Both the position numbers and the translations under genes were made by a program. Positions 11,043 to 21,406 of a DNA stretch of 64,000 nt are shown in pieces. Origin of the DNA: Rachicladosporium sp. CCFEE 5018. Lineage: Eukaryota > Ascomycota > Dothideomycetes > Cladosporiales > Cladosporiaceae. How positions within the stretch are numbered: position 1 is the first letter of the stretch; every line of letters starts with the position of its first letter. The stretch spans positions 900,791-964,790 of the forward strand of contig KZ111148.1 in NCBI GenBank assembly GCA_002077045.2. Direction: 5' to 3'. The notes beneath the pieces were generated by a model, which saw only the letters and a list, made by a program, of their open reading frames with translations, was not told the DNA's origin and ran no database searches.

Positions 11043-11729
11043 ATGATCGACCCTCCCGCTGAGATGTGGATGGCAGTCGACAGCAGCGGGATGTCCGAGT
11101 TAGCCGCAGCATGGCAGATTCTACTGCCGCTCGAGCAACGAGCCTGGACTCACGCTCGCAGTCTCGCGGCCATTACGACGAACGGCCATGCGGCATGCTC
11201 TGAGCTGAAGCTGAGCATGCGCCTCATGCGGTCCAGCTTCCTCGCGCCGGTGTCCATGCTCCCTTTACATATGTCAACGCAGTTCAAGACACTGCCTCTC
11301 ACTTCGTCCTCGCCATCGCCACGCGCAGGGTCTCCGCAGCATTTGCGCTCCATTGTCATTGAATTCACGGACCTGTTGAGCATTCTCACAAGCCTCGAAA
11401 GTTTACCACGCGCATTTGACGACACTAACCGCTTCCACCCTCCACTCGGCATCTCTCTCACACCACTCTCGACCCTCTTCACCAGAGCGCTACATAGAAT
11501 CACAACGGACATCGGCATCCGGTTCTGGGACTCTGCGAACTCTACAGGCAATGCAGTGCCCTACATCGACCGAGTGGAGGTTTTGACAGGCTTACCGCCT
11601 CTGCCGTTCCAGGGGTTTCAGCACTGCCAGCACGGCGTCGATACCTCAGTGCGGAGGTTGAAGCAGGTGATTGAGCGAGACTGGGCGGCGGCAGGGGTCG
11701 TGGGCGAGGTGGTCATCTCACGGTACTGA
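11043..11729 (+). CDS. Orphan protein, copy A (internally shortened)
   Basis: ORF of 228 codons, not recognised. It is mostly alpha-helical in character, with a Ser/Pro-rich middle (LTSSSPSPRAG). Compared with copy B it lacks about 75 bp (25 codons) just after MWMAV, where copy B has additional aromatic and His-rich residues. The frame is preserved, so copy A could still make a shortened product. Downstream it keeps the frame that copy B loses by a one-base deletion. An upstream exon is possible because no good start context is seen. The two copies carry different lesions in the same gene. Confidence 0.5.
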   Translation: MIDPPAEMWMAVDSSGMSELAAAWQILLPLEQRAWTHARSLAAITTNGHAACSELKLSMRLMRSSFLAPVSMLPLHMSTQFKTLPLTSSSPSPRAGSPQHLRSIVIEFTDLLSILTSLESLPRAFDDTNRFHPPLGISLTPLSTLFTRALHRITTDIGIRFWDSANSTGNAVPYIDRVEVLTGLPPLPFQGFQHCQHGVDTSVRRLKQVIERDWAAAGVVGEVVISRY

Positions 11730-11901
11730 GCTTCATGACCGGCATCGAGATGCCGGTCTCAGATTTGCAACACGTGCTTTGCGGAGATGACATGGGCTCA
11801 GAACCCGGCTCAGCTACCTACCAATGAATCTTCAACCCTACCAACGCCATCGCTAATCCCAAGTTTCTTCCACCCTCCCCTCCCATTTCCTCCAAGCCAG
11901 T

Positions 11902-13425
11902 TCAAACCCTCGCCCCATTCCCCAACCACCCCTCCTCAACCATAAACTCAAACACCCTCCCCCCCTTCGTAGTATCAACCCTAGCCAGCTCCCGAACCTG
12001 CTTCTTCTTAAGTTTCCCTTCGCCCTTGATAGCCTCCCTGAACACCGCGTCCTTGATAGCCATGTAGCTTTTCGGCTGTAGTCTCAGCTTCACGCACAGG
12101 TCACGCTCAGCTGGTAAGAGGAGCTGGAGGTCCGGCGCGCTATCGGCTTGCAAGGGCAGGGGCGTGATGGTTGAGACGGGAGCGAGTGAGGCGCGGGGCG
12201 TGGGGGGCTCGGGTTGGGGGACAACGGGAGGCGCAGAGAGGCGGATGGGGAGGGAGGGCGAGGTTGTTAGGTTCGCGACCGCGGGTGCGGTTTCGGGGAG
12301 AAGAGCAGTTTGCTTGGACGACCGGATTGTGTTTGCCAGGCGATCGAATTGGCCTAACGCGCTGGCTTGTTTCGCTAGCCGGTTCGCTTTGTCAGATTCG
12401 TATTTCTCCCCTTGCGATAGAGTGGCTAATCGCATGCGTCGCCAGTCTTGGAGTTGCGTTATCGCTTGGCGGAGGTTCTGTTCCTTTTCGAGGTCTTCTG
12501 CGAAGGATTGGTAGTCTGGATGGCTCATTATGCGCGCGAAGGGTTTGGATTTGTGGAAGAGGTCGCGTTGGTCTTTCGTCCGCTTCTTTTCGATGGCGAG
12601 ATTTTTGCGATATTCTAGCAAGTTGTGGGAGAGGATCATGCGTTTGCGGTCTGTCCGCGCCGTGAGCCGGTCGTTGTAGATGGACATGACGACCATTTTG
12701 AGGTCTGTCTCGGGGTCCATGGTGCCTGTCAGGGGGTTCGTGCCTTCGTCGGGCGAGAATTGCATGTGCTGGACTGCTTCTTCGGCTTCGTTAAAGTACT
12801 CTGTTTCGAACTCCAAGCGACCGGGCATGAAGCCTGCGACTTCGTGACATGATGGGACGGAAGCTGAGGAGGGTTTGGCTGGAGTTGGAGCGACGGTCTC
12901 GGCCGAGATGGCTTCCTTGCGCTCTTCTATCCGGCGCTTCTTTCGTGCCTGGAATTCATCACGCGGGATGCTGTCGCTGAGGGTGGTGTCTGTCGGGTCT
13001 GCGCGTTCTGCCAAAGGGAAGCGCGTGGAGTTGACGTATGTCTCGATGTAGTGGTCGCGGACCTCGTCCTTCTCCCTGTAGCCGCCAATGTGGTCTGCGA
13101 CATCTGCCCAGCTGCCCAGTCCATACTGCTCCAGTCCCTCCAGCAGCAGCAACTCCTCATCTGCGCCCCAGCTCTCGTCGTAGATCGGGATACTATGCGG
13201 TTCGACGACTTGGAAGCGGTGCGTGCGAGGGTCATGGTGTAGATTGCTGCGGCCGGCGCTGAAGCAGGGCACGCAGAGGTCGTAGTCGGAGCATTGCTTC
13301 TCGTAGCAGCGGATGCGCACGGTCGAGGTGATGTCGTTGCTGCAGATGTTGCAGATGTACTTGACTCCGCCGCCTGATCCTCCGCCCTCGCGCGGCGCGC
13401 CTTTTGCCTTGGTGATGAGGCCCAT
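11902..13425 (-). CDS. ADA2: SAGA/ADA transcriptional adaptor ADA2, copy A
   Basis: Adaptor subunit that activates the Gcn5 histone acetyltransferase in SAGA. One exon of 507 codons. A ZZ zinc finger spans about residues 22-70 (CNIC, then C-x5-C-x2-D-x-C and CVPC ligands). A SANT/Myb domain follows at about 80-130 (WGADEELLLLEGLEQYGLGS). The C-terminal SWIRM domain covers about 425-507 (LLPAERDLCVKL through the final FMVEEGWLG). The length is typical for fungal Ada2. It is transcribed divergently from the YPK kinase across a 472-bp shared promoter. Copy B encodes an almost identical protein, with about six substitutions. Confidence 0.96.
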   Translation of the reverse strand: MGLITKAKGAPREGGGSGGGVKYICNICSNDITSTVRIRCYEKQCSDYDLCVPCFSAGRSNLHHDPRTHRFQVVEPHSIPIYDESWGADEELLLLEGLEQYGLGSWADVADHIGGYREKDEVRDHYIETYVNSTRFPLAERADPTDTTLSDSIPRDEFQARKKRRIEERKEAISAETVAPTPAKPSSASVPSCHEVAGFMPGRLEFETEYFNEAEEAVQHMQFSPDEGTNPLTGTMDPETDLKMVVMSIYNDRLTARTDRKRMILSHNLLEYRKNLAIEKKRTKDQRDLFHKSKPFARIMSHPDYQSFAEDLEKEQNLRQAITQLQDWRRMRLATLSQGEKYESDKANRLAKQASALGQFDRLANTIRSSKQTALLPETAPAVANLTTSPSLPIRLSAPPVVPQPEPPTPRASLAPVSTITPLPLQADSAPDLQLLLPAERDLCVKLRLQPKSYMAIKDAVFREAIKGEGKLKKKQVRELARVDTTKGGRVFEFMVEEGWLGNGARV

Positions 13426-13897
13426 CTTTGTCGCCTCCTAGGCTGGTCTAGGCATGCTGATGACGCGCATAGTAAATATTGTCCGATGCCGAATTGAATG
13501 TCGCGATGTCGTGAGGTTCGAGGTACGAGGTACCCCGCGCCACACCGCCGCGACGGGCCGGTGACAGTGCGCCACCACTCCACCCCTCGTGTCACCACAC
13601 CACCACGTTGAAGGATTGCGGGCACGGCCTGGGCACTCCTGATGATACTCTTCCTACAATACTTCACCTTACCACTTCGTTGAGAGGCGAAGTCTGACGT
13701 TGTCGCTTTGCTGTGTTTCGTCGTTGATACCCCACTACATCACTTCCAGCATCGCTTACCAAGCCCCAGTCACTGGCATTGGACTGTGAGAGGGGTCCTC
13801 CTCGCAGTGAAGACACCCCGTGAAGTCGGCTTGCTTGATACGTTGTAGAAGCGATTCACACCGCACACATTCGATACCCCCACACACATACGCCACC
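13426..13897. promoter_or_regulatory. Bidirectional ADA2 / YPK promoter, copy A
   Basis: 472 bp separating divergent start codons. Positions 13,508-13,598 are nearly unchanged in copy B (52,377-52,467; I count about two differences in 91), while both flanks of this block differ much more. The block contains a repeated GAGGTACGAGGTAC-type motif and a GC-rich core, and may be a shared regulatory element. Confidence 0.55.
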
Positions 13898-15959
13898 ATG
13901 TCGTGGAAGTTGACCAAGAAGCTGAAGGAGACGCACCTCGCTCCTCTAGCCAACACCTTCTCCCGATCATCCTCCCAATCCGCCCTCAGTCCCGATGCCT
14001 CAACAAAGGCACCATCGGCGACCACCACACCAGGAAGCGCAACACCCACATCACAGACAGCACCCGCATCATACAATGGCAGCGTGGCAGACCCACAGGG
14101 CATCGCTGCATCAGAGGCGCTGGTTTCGCCTCCCGCAGCACCGGTGCGCCGGGGTATCTTGATCTTGACGCTTCATGAAGGCCGAGGGTTCAGTCTGCCG
14201 CCAGGCGCGGAGCAAGCATTTCAGAAGCCGGGTCATTCGTCAAGTATGTCAGCTAGCTTCGCAGGAGGGTCATACATGGGCAACAGTGCGCGACCAGGGT
14301 CTAGCAATATGCCGCAGAACAGCTATCGGCCACAATCGGCTGCAGGCGGCATCAACGCTGTGCCTTCAACACACGGACGCTACCACAGCAAGTACCTGCC
14401 ATATGCACTCCTCGACTTCGACAAGCAGCAAGTGTTCGTGAATGCAGTAGGAGGAACACCCGAGAACCCGGTCTGGGGCGGCGAGAGCACACAGTACAAG
14501 TTCGATGTCAGCCGGACGACCGAGCTCAACCTCTCGATCTACATGCGCAACCCTTCGGCACCGCCAAACGCCGGCAGACAACACGACATCTTCATTGGCA
14601 CTTGCAGAGTCACCCCGTCCTTCAGCGAAGACGCACAATCCGGCGCCCCGCAACCTCCCCAATCTTCTGACGGTAAGAGCAAGAAGGACATCAAGAACGG
14701 AATAGCTGCACCTGCAAGCAATGGATCTGTCTCAGGCATCCAGTGGCACGACATCCAATACGGCACAGGCAACATCCGCATGGGCGTGAAGTATGTCGAG
14801 AACCGGCAATCCAGCCTCAAGATCGAGAACTTCGAGCTCCTGAAAGTCGTTGGCAAGGGCTCCTTCGGCAAAGTCATGCAGGTCATGAAAAAGGATACCC
14901 AACGAATCTACGCCCTCAAAACCATCCGCAAGCAGCACATCATCTCCCGCTCCGAAGTGGCACACACCCTCGCCGAGCGATCAGTCCTAGCGCAGATCAA
15001 CAACCCTTTCATCGTGCCGCTGAAATTCTCCTTCCAATCACCAGAGAAGCTGTACCTCGTGTTGGCGTTCGTGAACGGCGGCGAACTCTTCCATCACCTT
15101 CAAAAAGAGCAGCGCTTCGACATCAATCGCTCGCGCTTCTACGCCGCCGAACTCCTCTGCGCGCTAGAATGTCTCCACGGCTTCGGCGTTATCTACCGCG
15201 ACCTGAAACCCGAGAACATTCTCGTCGACTACGTCGGCCACATCGCACTCTGCGATTTCGGACTCTGCAAACTTGACATGAAGGACGAAGACAAGACAAA
15301 TACTTTCTGCGGCACGCCAGAGTATCTTGCGCCGGAGCTACTGCACGGTCAGGGGTATACGAAGGCTGTGGATTGGTGGACACTCGGCGTGCTGCTGTAT
15401 GAGATGTTGACGGGGCTACCGCCGTTCTATGATGAGAATACTAACGAGATGTATCGGAAGATTCTGGCGGAGCCGCTGCATTTCCCGGGGCCGGAGATTG
15501 TGCCGCCTGCCGCTAGGGATTTGCTGACGAGGTTGTTGGATCGGGACGCGACGAGAAGGTTGGGGTCGAATGGCGCGGCTGAGATCAAGGTACGTCGAGC
15601 TTTCACAAATGCTACTAACTTCACCACCTCTCTCCTCTCCTCCACACCCTGTTCCCAGACTGGGCACTAACACAATATCGCAGGCCCACCCCTTCTTCCA
15701 CTCCATCGACTGGCGCAAGCTTTTGGATCGCAAGTACGAGCCCTCCTTCAAGCCCTCCGTGCTGGACGAACGCGACACGGCGAATTTCGACAAGGAGTTC
15801 ACGAGCGAGGCGCCTACGGATTCGTATGTGGACGGGCCGGTGCTGAGCCAGACTATGCAGCAGCAGTTTGCGGGCTGGAGTTACAATCGGCCGGTTGAAG
15901 GGCTGGGGGATGCGGGAGGGAGTATTGTGAGAGGGAACGGGTTTGAAGGGGGGCGGTAG
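13898..15959 (+). CDS. ypkA: AGC protein kinase of the YPK1/Gad8 type, copy A (intact)
   Basis: TORC2-regulated AGC kinase controlling plasma-membrane and sphingolipid homeostasis, by analogy with yeast Ypk1 and fission-yeast Gad8. Exons 13898-15589 and 15684-15959 give 655 residues. The N-terminus is Ser/Thr/Pro-rich; a C2-like region follows (starting ILILTLHEGRGF, about residue 88). The kinase domain begins with GKGSFGKV at about residue 319, followed by the ATP Lys (YALKTI), YRDLKPEN catalytic loop, DFGLCK, and the activation-loop Thr in TFCGTPEYLAPE. The C-terminal hydrophobic motif FAGWSY, the TORC2-type site, lies in exon 2. The start ATG is in a CGCCACCATG context. Copy B has the same gene but is frameshifted in the N-lobe. 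Confidence 0.95.
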
Positions 15960-16472
15960 TCGAGTGAAGTGGAGTGAAGAGGTGAGGAGAGGATGGGAGG
16001 AAGAGCAACAGAGAGTGAACCGAGGCCTGATATGTCTGCTAAGTGGACTGGCGGTGAGGGAAGTAGACTTTGCGCAATGATGAAGACGATCATATGATGC
16101 TTGCCACGGCATTGACCTCACTCACATTTGTTCGCTGACCTCGACCTCCGTTACTGATCTTCATGAGATGGAGGGGATCCGCGCTAATTGAAGCTTTCTA
16201 GGCCATCGAAGATACTGACGCAGGGTGTCATGACACTCACTCGACCATCGATGCTCGGCTGTGCTGCCATATGCATGGTCGCGATCGCGTGAGAACGGGG
16301 TCACGTGCCCAAGGAGAGCAGGTGTGTGTCGTTCTTGCCTTCGCTGGCTTTCCGCTTTCGGTCGATCAAAACAAATACCCACTTGCACTGTCGTTTGTTT
16401 ACTTATCTCTAACTCTCGCTTCACACTTCGTTCCCTGTGCACATTTGTTCGAAGGCATAAAACGAGGCGACC
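15960..16472. other. Intergenic upstream of the tandem family, copy A
   Basis: 513 bp. The first about 150 bp align with copy B (54,825 onward); similarity fades before the first family member. No other feature seen. Confidence 0.45.
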
Positions 16473-17478
16473 ATGTCTTGCACACTCCGCGAGCAGTACA
16501 TTCGGCTGCAACGTGAGAGGCAAGAGGCTGCCGCTGAACTACAACGCCGCTTCGATGAGCGCGATGCTGATCTACAGCGTAGAGAGACTGAAGAGGCAAG
16601 CTTGAGGACTGAGCGCAAGGAGCTAGAGATCACCCTCAGCAGGTGTGACGAAGATGAGGCCAGCACTCGAATGGTGCTCAACGACGCGGATGCTGAGCTC
16701 GCTGCGGCTCAGGAGCGACACGACTCTCTGTGCGCCAAGCTGGAGCACAAGCTCGATGCCATCAGTGCATGTCGCGGTGAGACTGAGGAGAAGCTGAATG
16801 GAATCGCTCGCAGCATTAAGCGCTTGCATCAGGTGAGCAAGTAAAGCTATTGGCTGTGATACGACAGCGAAGCTAACAACGTACAGTTCGAAGATCTGCA
16901 CAACGCCGAGCAGCCTGACGTGACTGTAGTCGGCCCGGAAGAACTAGACGTCGCAAGTCGAAAGATGCCCGAGCATCAGCAGCACTTCCTGCATCCGCCC
17001 GACCTCGATCAACAAAGAGTGGTCCGTCAGTGAATCGCGCTGGCAAGAACTTGGAGACGTTCGCCAGAGGATTCTCACGCACGTTGGCTGCATCATGGAG
17101 ACTCCGGAAGGCGAAGTCGCCCCTGAGAAATGCAAGGAGTGTAAAGCCAAAGGGAGGGAGTGCAAGGTATACAAGGAATCTGTGCGTCTGGATAAGTTCA
17201 AGCGGACACGCTATCAGGGCTTCGGTTGCGGAAACTGCCGCTATCACTCCAGGATCCCATGCTCGCTGCAAGCCGATGCTGACGCATTCAACGGGGTTGA
17301 GGCACGTGGGGGCACAAAGGAAGAGTCGAATAGAGGAGCCCGTCGTGCCCCGTTAGGTACGCGGTCCGGGAACGTGCTTGCTTCTGGCATCAACCTCGGG
17401 AAGCGCAAGCGTGAACACAAGACCTTCGCGCTGGCTGACGCTGATGTCGATGACGATGATGAGAATTGGGAGCCGTGA
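16473..17478 (+). pseudogene. Tandem family member A1: coiled coil + six-Cys cluster, bromodomain remnant only
   Basis: Not a named family to my knowledge. Exon 1 (16473-16832, 120 codons) is a charged coiled coil; a phase-0 intron (16833-16886, branch GCTAAC) follows. Exon 2 opens with an acidic stretch and KMPEHQQHFL, which matches the first helix of the bromodomain in A3 and B1/3. The rest of the bromodomain is missing. That frame stops at 17031, whereas the conserved helix (W...ETPEG) and the Cys cluster (CKEC-x6-C, then CGNC-x7-C) continue in another frame to 17478. A frameshift or an unseen intron must join them. The tail is basic then acidic (GKRKREHK, DDDDENWEP). Called a probable pseudogene because no clean splice restores the frame. 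Confidence 0.55.
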
Positions 17479-18024
17479 GTTGCCCGGAGTTTCTTGTCGA
17501 TGCGACTTAGGGCCGGAGACAACTTGGCCTGTTCGTCGACTGTGATAGCTTAGGTGGGGGAGTGCAGATACACTGGGAACGGGGGAAGGGACTTTGGAAT
17601 CGTTCGTGCATTTGGTGGTGCTCTGGTCCAGGCACAGAACGGAGACTCCAGGACGTGTGTGAGCTCGACATGCACACATCCTGCTCCATGGTTCAAATTC
17701 ATGCGAGTTTCGTCTGCCAACACACGTGCAATCTTCACCTGTCGACGTAAGCTCGTGAGCGCATGGGGAGGCTGTTGACTCGCTCTTTGTCTAGATCGTC
17801 ACCGGGCGCGGAAGTACAGACGTCACTCGGACCTGTCCGACACAGCACCAGGGTACCTGCTGGCCGCTCCTGCCCTCTTGATGTTTTGACACTCGGTGCG
17901 CTTGGCACTTCCACCAGGAAGAATTTTGTTTGCGACTCTTGCAAATTCTCACGCTCAACAAAACTGTTCATCGTCACTTACAGCACCTCTCGTCATCACC
18001 AAAGCTGTGCGCCATCACCCCATC
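17479..18024. other. Intergenic between A1 and A2
   Basis: 546 bp with no supported feature; presumed promoter of A2. Confidence 0.4.
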
Positions 18025-18715
18025 ATGGCGAGCAACCTCAGCAAGCTCGCCCACCAGATCAAAGCTCTCCAGGAACGGGAGAGCGTGCTTGTGGCTGAAG
18101 AAGCCGCCGATCAGGCTGCTCGTCATGCGCTCGATAATGAGTATCACCGCGCAAGTCAGCGCTTCGACGACGAAGCTAAGCGCAGGACGAATGAGCTGGA
18201 TCAGCTACGCGGTACAAGACTAGTTAGTTGGCGCATCACACCATTCAGAAGTACATATAGCTAATGCCACTCACTAGATCGAAGCCCCGAAGCCTGATGC
18301 TCTTGCACTACCGAAGACCGAAGAGATGGAAGTCGATTGCTCGACGCCGCCCCCAATCAAGATCGAAGACTCGGACGTAGCCTCAGAGGCTGCTAGCTCG
18401 CATTCTCGATCTCCATCCACCGAAGCGAATCTCATGACACCCGACTCTCCAAGCCTGATGAGCAAGGACCGCCAGCGTGTCAAGATGCACGTTGACCGCA
18501 TCGACAACACCGACGCAGGTGTACGTGCGAAGCCGCCATGTGACCGATGCGACAAACGTGGACTCGTTTCAACCTGCAGAGTCTATACGCCTGAGGCACG
18601 CGCAGAACACTACCGTCCGGGCACCGGTTGGAAGTGTAGTAACTGTTTGACGGCACCTGGGCCATGCTCGTTCCAGAGGGCGTCGGGAGGTTACCAAACG
18701 AAGTCGACATCTTAA
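18025..18715 (+). CDS. Tandem family member A2: coiled coil + six-Cys cluster, possibly truncated
   Basis: Two exons, 18025-18222 and 18278-18715 (phase-0 intron of 55 nt), give 211 residues. Exon 1 has exactly 66 codons, as in A5 and B5, and encodes a coiled coil. Exon 2 has an acidic Ser-rich linker, then the conserved RIDNTDAG helix end, then the Cys cluster CDRC-x8-C ... CSNC-x6-CSF. There is no bromodomain. After the TAA at 18713-18715 the same frame stays open for about 65 more codons and begins with RDAEDEE, matching the acidic tail of B5 (PDAEDDDDEE). The TAA may therefore be a premature stop derived from CAA. Likely nuclear, role unknown. Confidence 0.6.
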
Positions 18716-19816
18716 AGGGACGCTGAGGACGAAGAGCGGGTAGATGTGAAGCTGCGTAAGGAGGGTGTCCGAAGCACGAAGCCTACGGCCAGGATAGCGA
18801 AGGCTCATGCGCTAGCTGGGCTCGATCCTGAGCGGAAGAATCAGATAGGGGAAGCCGCATGGATTTCCTTGTTGATAGCACTGCGTGACGTGGAGGGAGA
18901 CTGGTGGGCTCATGTGTAACGGAGGATTGGGCTAGGGGTTCGTTGCAGCGACTGGGAAGCTGCACTTTGTCGGTACAGAAGCAGACCACCGGCCTTATTG
19001 GCGAATTGATTTTCGAACGCGGTCGACCTGCCTCAAGCTTTGAAAAATCGGATCTCCTTTGACAGCATATGTGCACTCTCGTGCTCTCAAGTACAAGCTC
19101 CTGCTTCGAACTGGGATACGAAGTGCTAGTGGCACTAAGCAGGGCCCTTCATTCGACGATGACGGTTACACGGTACTTGTGAAATCATTCGAAATTACAA
19201 GCCTTGTATTGATTGATGTCACTGGTCTCCTACGAACGGTCTACACTGCTTACATACACAAGCGCTGGCTCGCTGATGCTGACTACACGGCTCCGCAGAG
19301 CAGGAGGTGATACAGGATGCCGCATAGTGGCTGTGCCGCGGCAGACGACAAGAGACTGCGACAGTCGGGGGCATTTTCTTGCGGCGTCGCGGTGCACTCA
19401 CAGTGTAGTGTAGTCAACCGCTAGGCGACCATCAGTTGCGCAGCAGCATTGCTGCTGCGTGTTGACAGACCCGAACGCCACCTCTCAGCGACAGACGAGC
19501 CTGATGATACGTTGTGACCATTTCGTGGAGCTGTGTATGCGCACAATCCGACGAAGGGCTCATATTGATTGCTCGAGGTATCCGCAACTCGAGCGGCTGC
19601 ATCGTGGTTTGAGGAGAGGGAGGGGATTGCAAGTGAGTCTCGGTCGCTCCTTCCTCTCGTTCTCCTCATGGCTGACAATCCACCTGAAGACCCACCTGCT
19701 ACGTTTGTGAGGACTGGCCTCTCTTCTCGCACATTCCATTTCGCTTCAACTACTTTCTCACTTGCTGATCAAACTTCTCGATTCTGTAACACGGCGACGC
19801 ACATAGACACATCGCC
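18716..19816. other. Intergenic between A2 and A3
   Basis: 1.1 kb. The first about 200 bp look like the former 3' coding tail of A2, in frame beyond its stop. The remainder shows no coding frame or RNA gene. This stretch has no counterpart in copy B. Confidence 0.45.
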
Positions 19817-21282
19817 ATGGCTCTTACCTTCGAGGAGCAAGCCGCAGAGAAGCCTCGTCAGGTTGACGAACAGCTGCGTCAAACACGCGCGCAGGCGGAA
19901 ACCCTGATCGTTCAGCGCAAAGATGCGGAGGCTGCACTTAGCAGATGTAAGGAGCGGATAGAGCACGTCCAGAGGCAGCTTAATCAGGTCCAGGGAGAGC
20001 GTGACCAAGCAGTGCAGACTTTCGATCTCATTTTAAAAGCGCAGGACGAGAAGTGTGACGAGCTGGATCAAGAGCTCGCCGGCCTCTTCCAGACAAGTGA
20101 GAAATTGCAGGGAAAGGGGGAAGATTTCACTGAGCGCATTGAACGCCTCCAGCTGGTCAGCAAAGCCGACACATCTACAAACATTATTCATGCTAATAGC
20201 AAGCGAACAGGATCAGGGCAACGATACGCGTATAGAGGCAATCAACAACGAATTCACCGGGTCTGCCTCAGTTGGTGGCGGCCACAGGATGCCGAAACAC
20301 GTGATGGACTTCCTGGTTGCAGCGTTGCGTATGCTCGCGGGCGAAGATGCCTCTGCCTTCTTCCGGCAACCAGTCGACGACATTGCAGTGTCCGACTACT
20401 TCGACGTGATCGTGCATCCCATGGAACTATCGACTCTCGAACTCCACTTGCGCCAATACAAGTACGCTACCGTCGCGGCTCTGCAGAAGGACTTTGACTT
20501 GATACATTCGAACAGTCTCTTGTATAACGGAGACAATAACGAAGTCACCGATGCAGCTGAAGATATGGCCATGCAGTTTGCAGAGTACCTCAAGGATCTG
20601 CCGTCTACCGATCCCGCTGTTAGGGTATGAAGTTTGTTTCCTCAATGTGCAGTAAGCCACTGACAGTCAATAGTCCAATATTCACCCAGGCGTTCCCGAT
20701 AAGAGTCGCCCATCAGAACAGGCCGTACACGGTCTGCCAATTATTTCGGCAAGGAGCAGATTTTCGATGCACCCGAAGACGGGCACGGACGACAACATGA
20801 TGGCCGGGTCTCGAGCAGCGAAAGTTCTCCGCCGCCCGACCACGCTTTCAGCATCCAAGGAGCGCTGGGATGATATGGAGCCACGCCGCAAAGCTACTGT
20901 CCATCACGCTGGAATGATCTACGAGACCGAAGCAGGCGAGCTCGCTGCCGAGCGGTGTACGAGATGCGAGGAGAAGAAGCAGAAGTGCAAGGTGTACAAG
21001 GAAGCCGTGCGTGTGTAGCTCTACAGCGAGGACCCGTCCCTCGGGTTCAGCTGCGGTTTCTGCCGGTACTAGCAGAAGGGCTGCTCGTTCCAGGACGATA
21101 AGACGGTGTCCAAGAAGCGCACAGCGGACCCTTCTCTGGATGACATGACTTCCGGATCAGTGCTAGTGACCAAGGCAGATATCAAAGGAGTGCAGCTGGC
21201 TTCGGGCGGTGTCGTGGGATCGCGCAAGCAGCCTCGCAGGAGCTATGCGATTCCACCGGTCGACTCTGAAGACGAGTATTAG
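19817..21282 (+). pseudogene. Tandem family member A3: coiled coil + bromodomain + six-Cys cluster, two in-frame TAG stops
   Basis: Three exons in one frame: 19817-20155 (113 codons), 20211-20624 (138) and 20674-21282 (203), with two phase-0 introns (55 and 49 nt). Exon 1 is a coiled coil. Exon 2 is a whole bromodomain: helix Z from RMPKHVMDFL, the ZA loop with SDYFDVIVHPMEL, and helix C ending in NSLLYNGDNNE. The acetyl-lysine-binding Tyr-Asn pair is kept (20523-20528). Exon 3 has the conserved W...IYETEAG helix, CTRC-x6-C and CGFC...C. TAG codons interrupt it at 21016-21018 and 21070-21072, inside the Cys cluster. Without these it would give 453 residues. The tail after the cluster is nearly the same as that of B1/3. 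A truncated coiled-coil-bromodomain product could still be made. Confidence 0.7.
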
Positions 21283-21406
21283 ATGCCTAGCGCCGCCTTA
21301 CACGCGTAGTTGGGGTGAGCATGGGAAAGGACTTGGCATCAGGTTCGGCAGACTTGTGCCAGCAGTTGACAGTAGGGGATACGGCCAGGTGCATGGCGAT
21401 CGAGCT

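Noticed and set aside
12164..12665. Plus-strand ORFs opposite ADA2, also present in copy B
   Set aside because: They overlap the ADA2 coding strand entirely and are kept open by GC-rich codon usage; no domain features.
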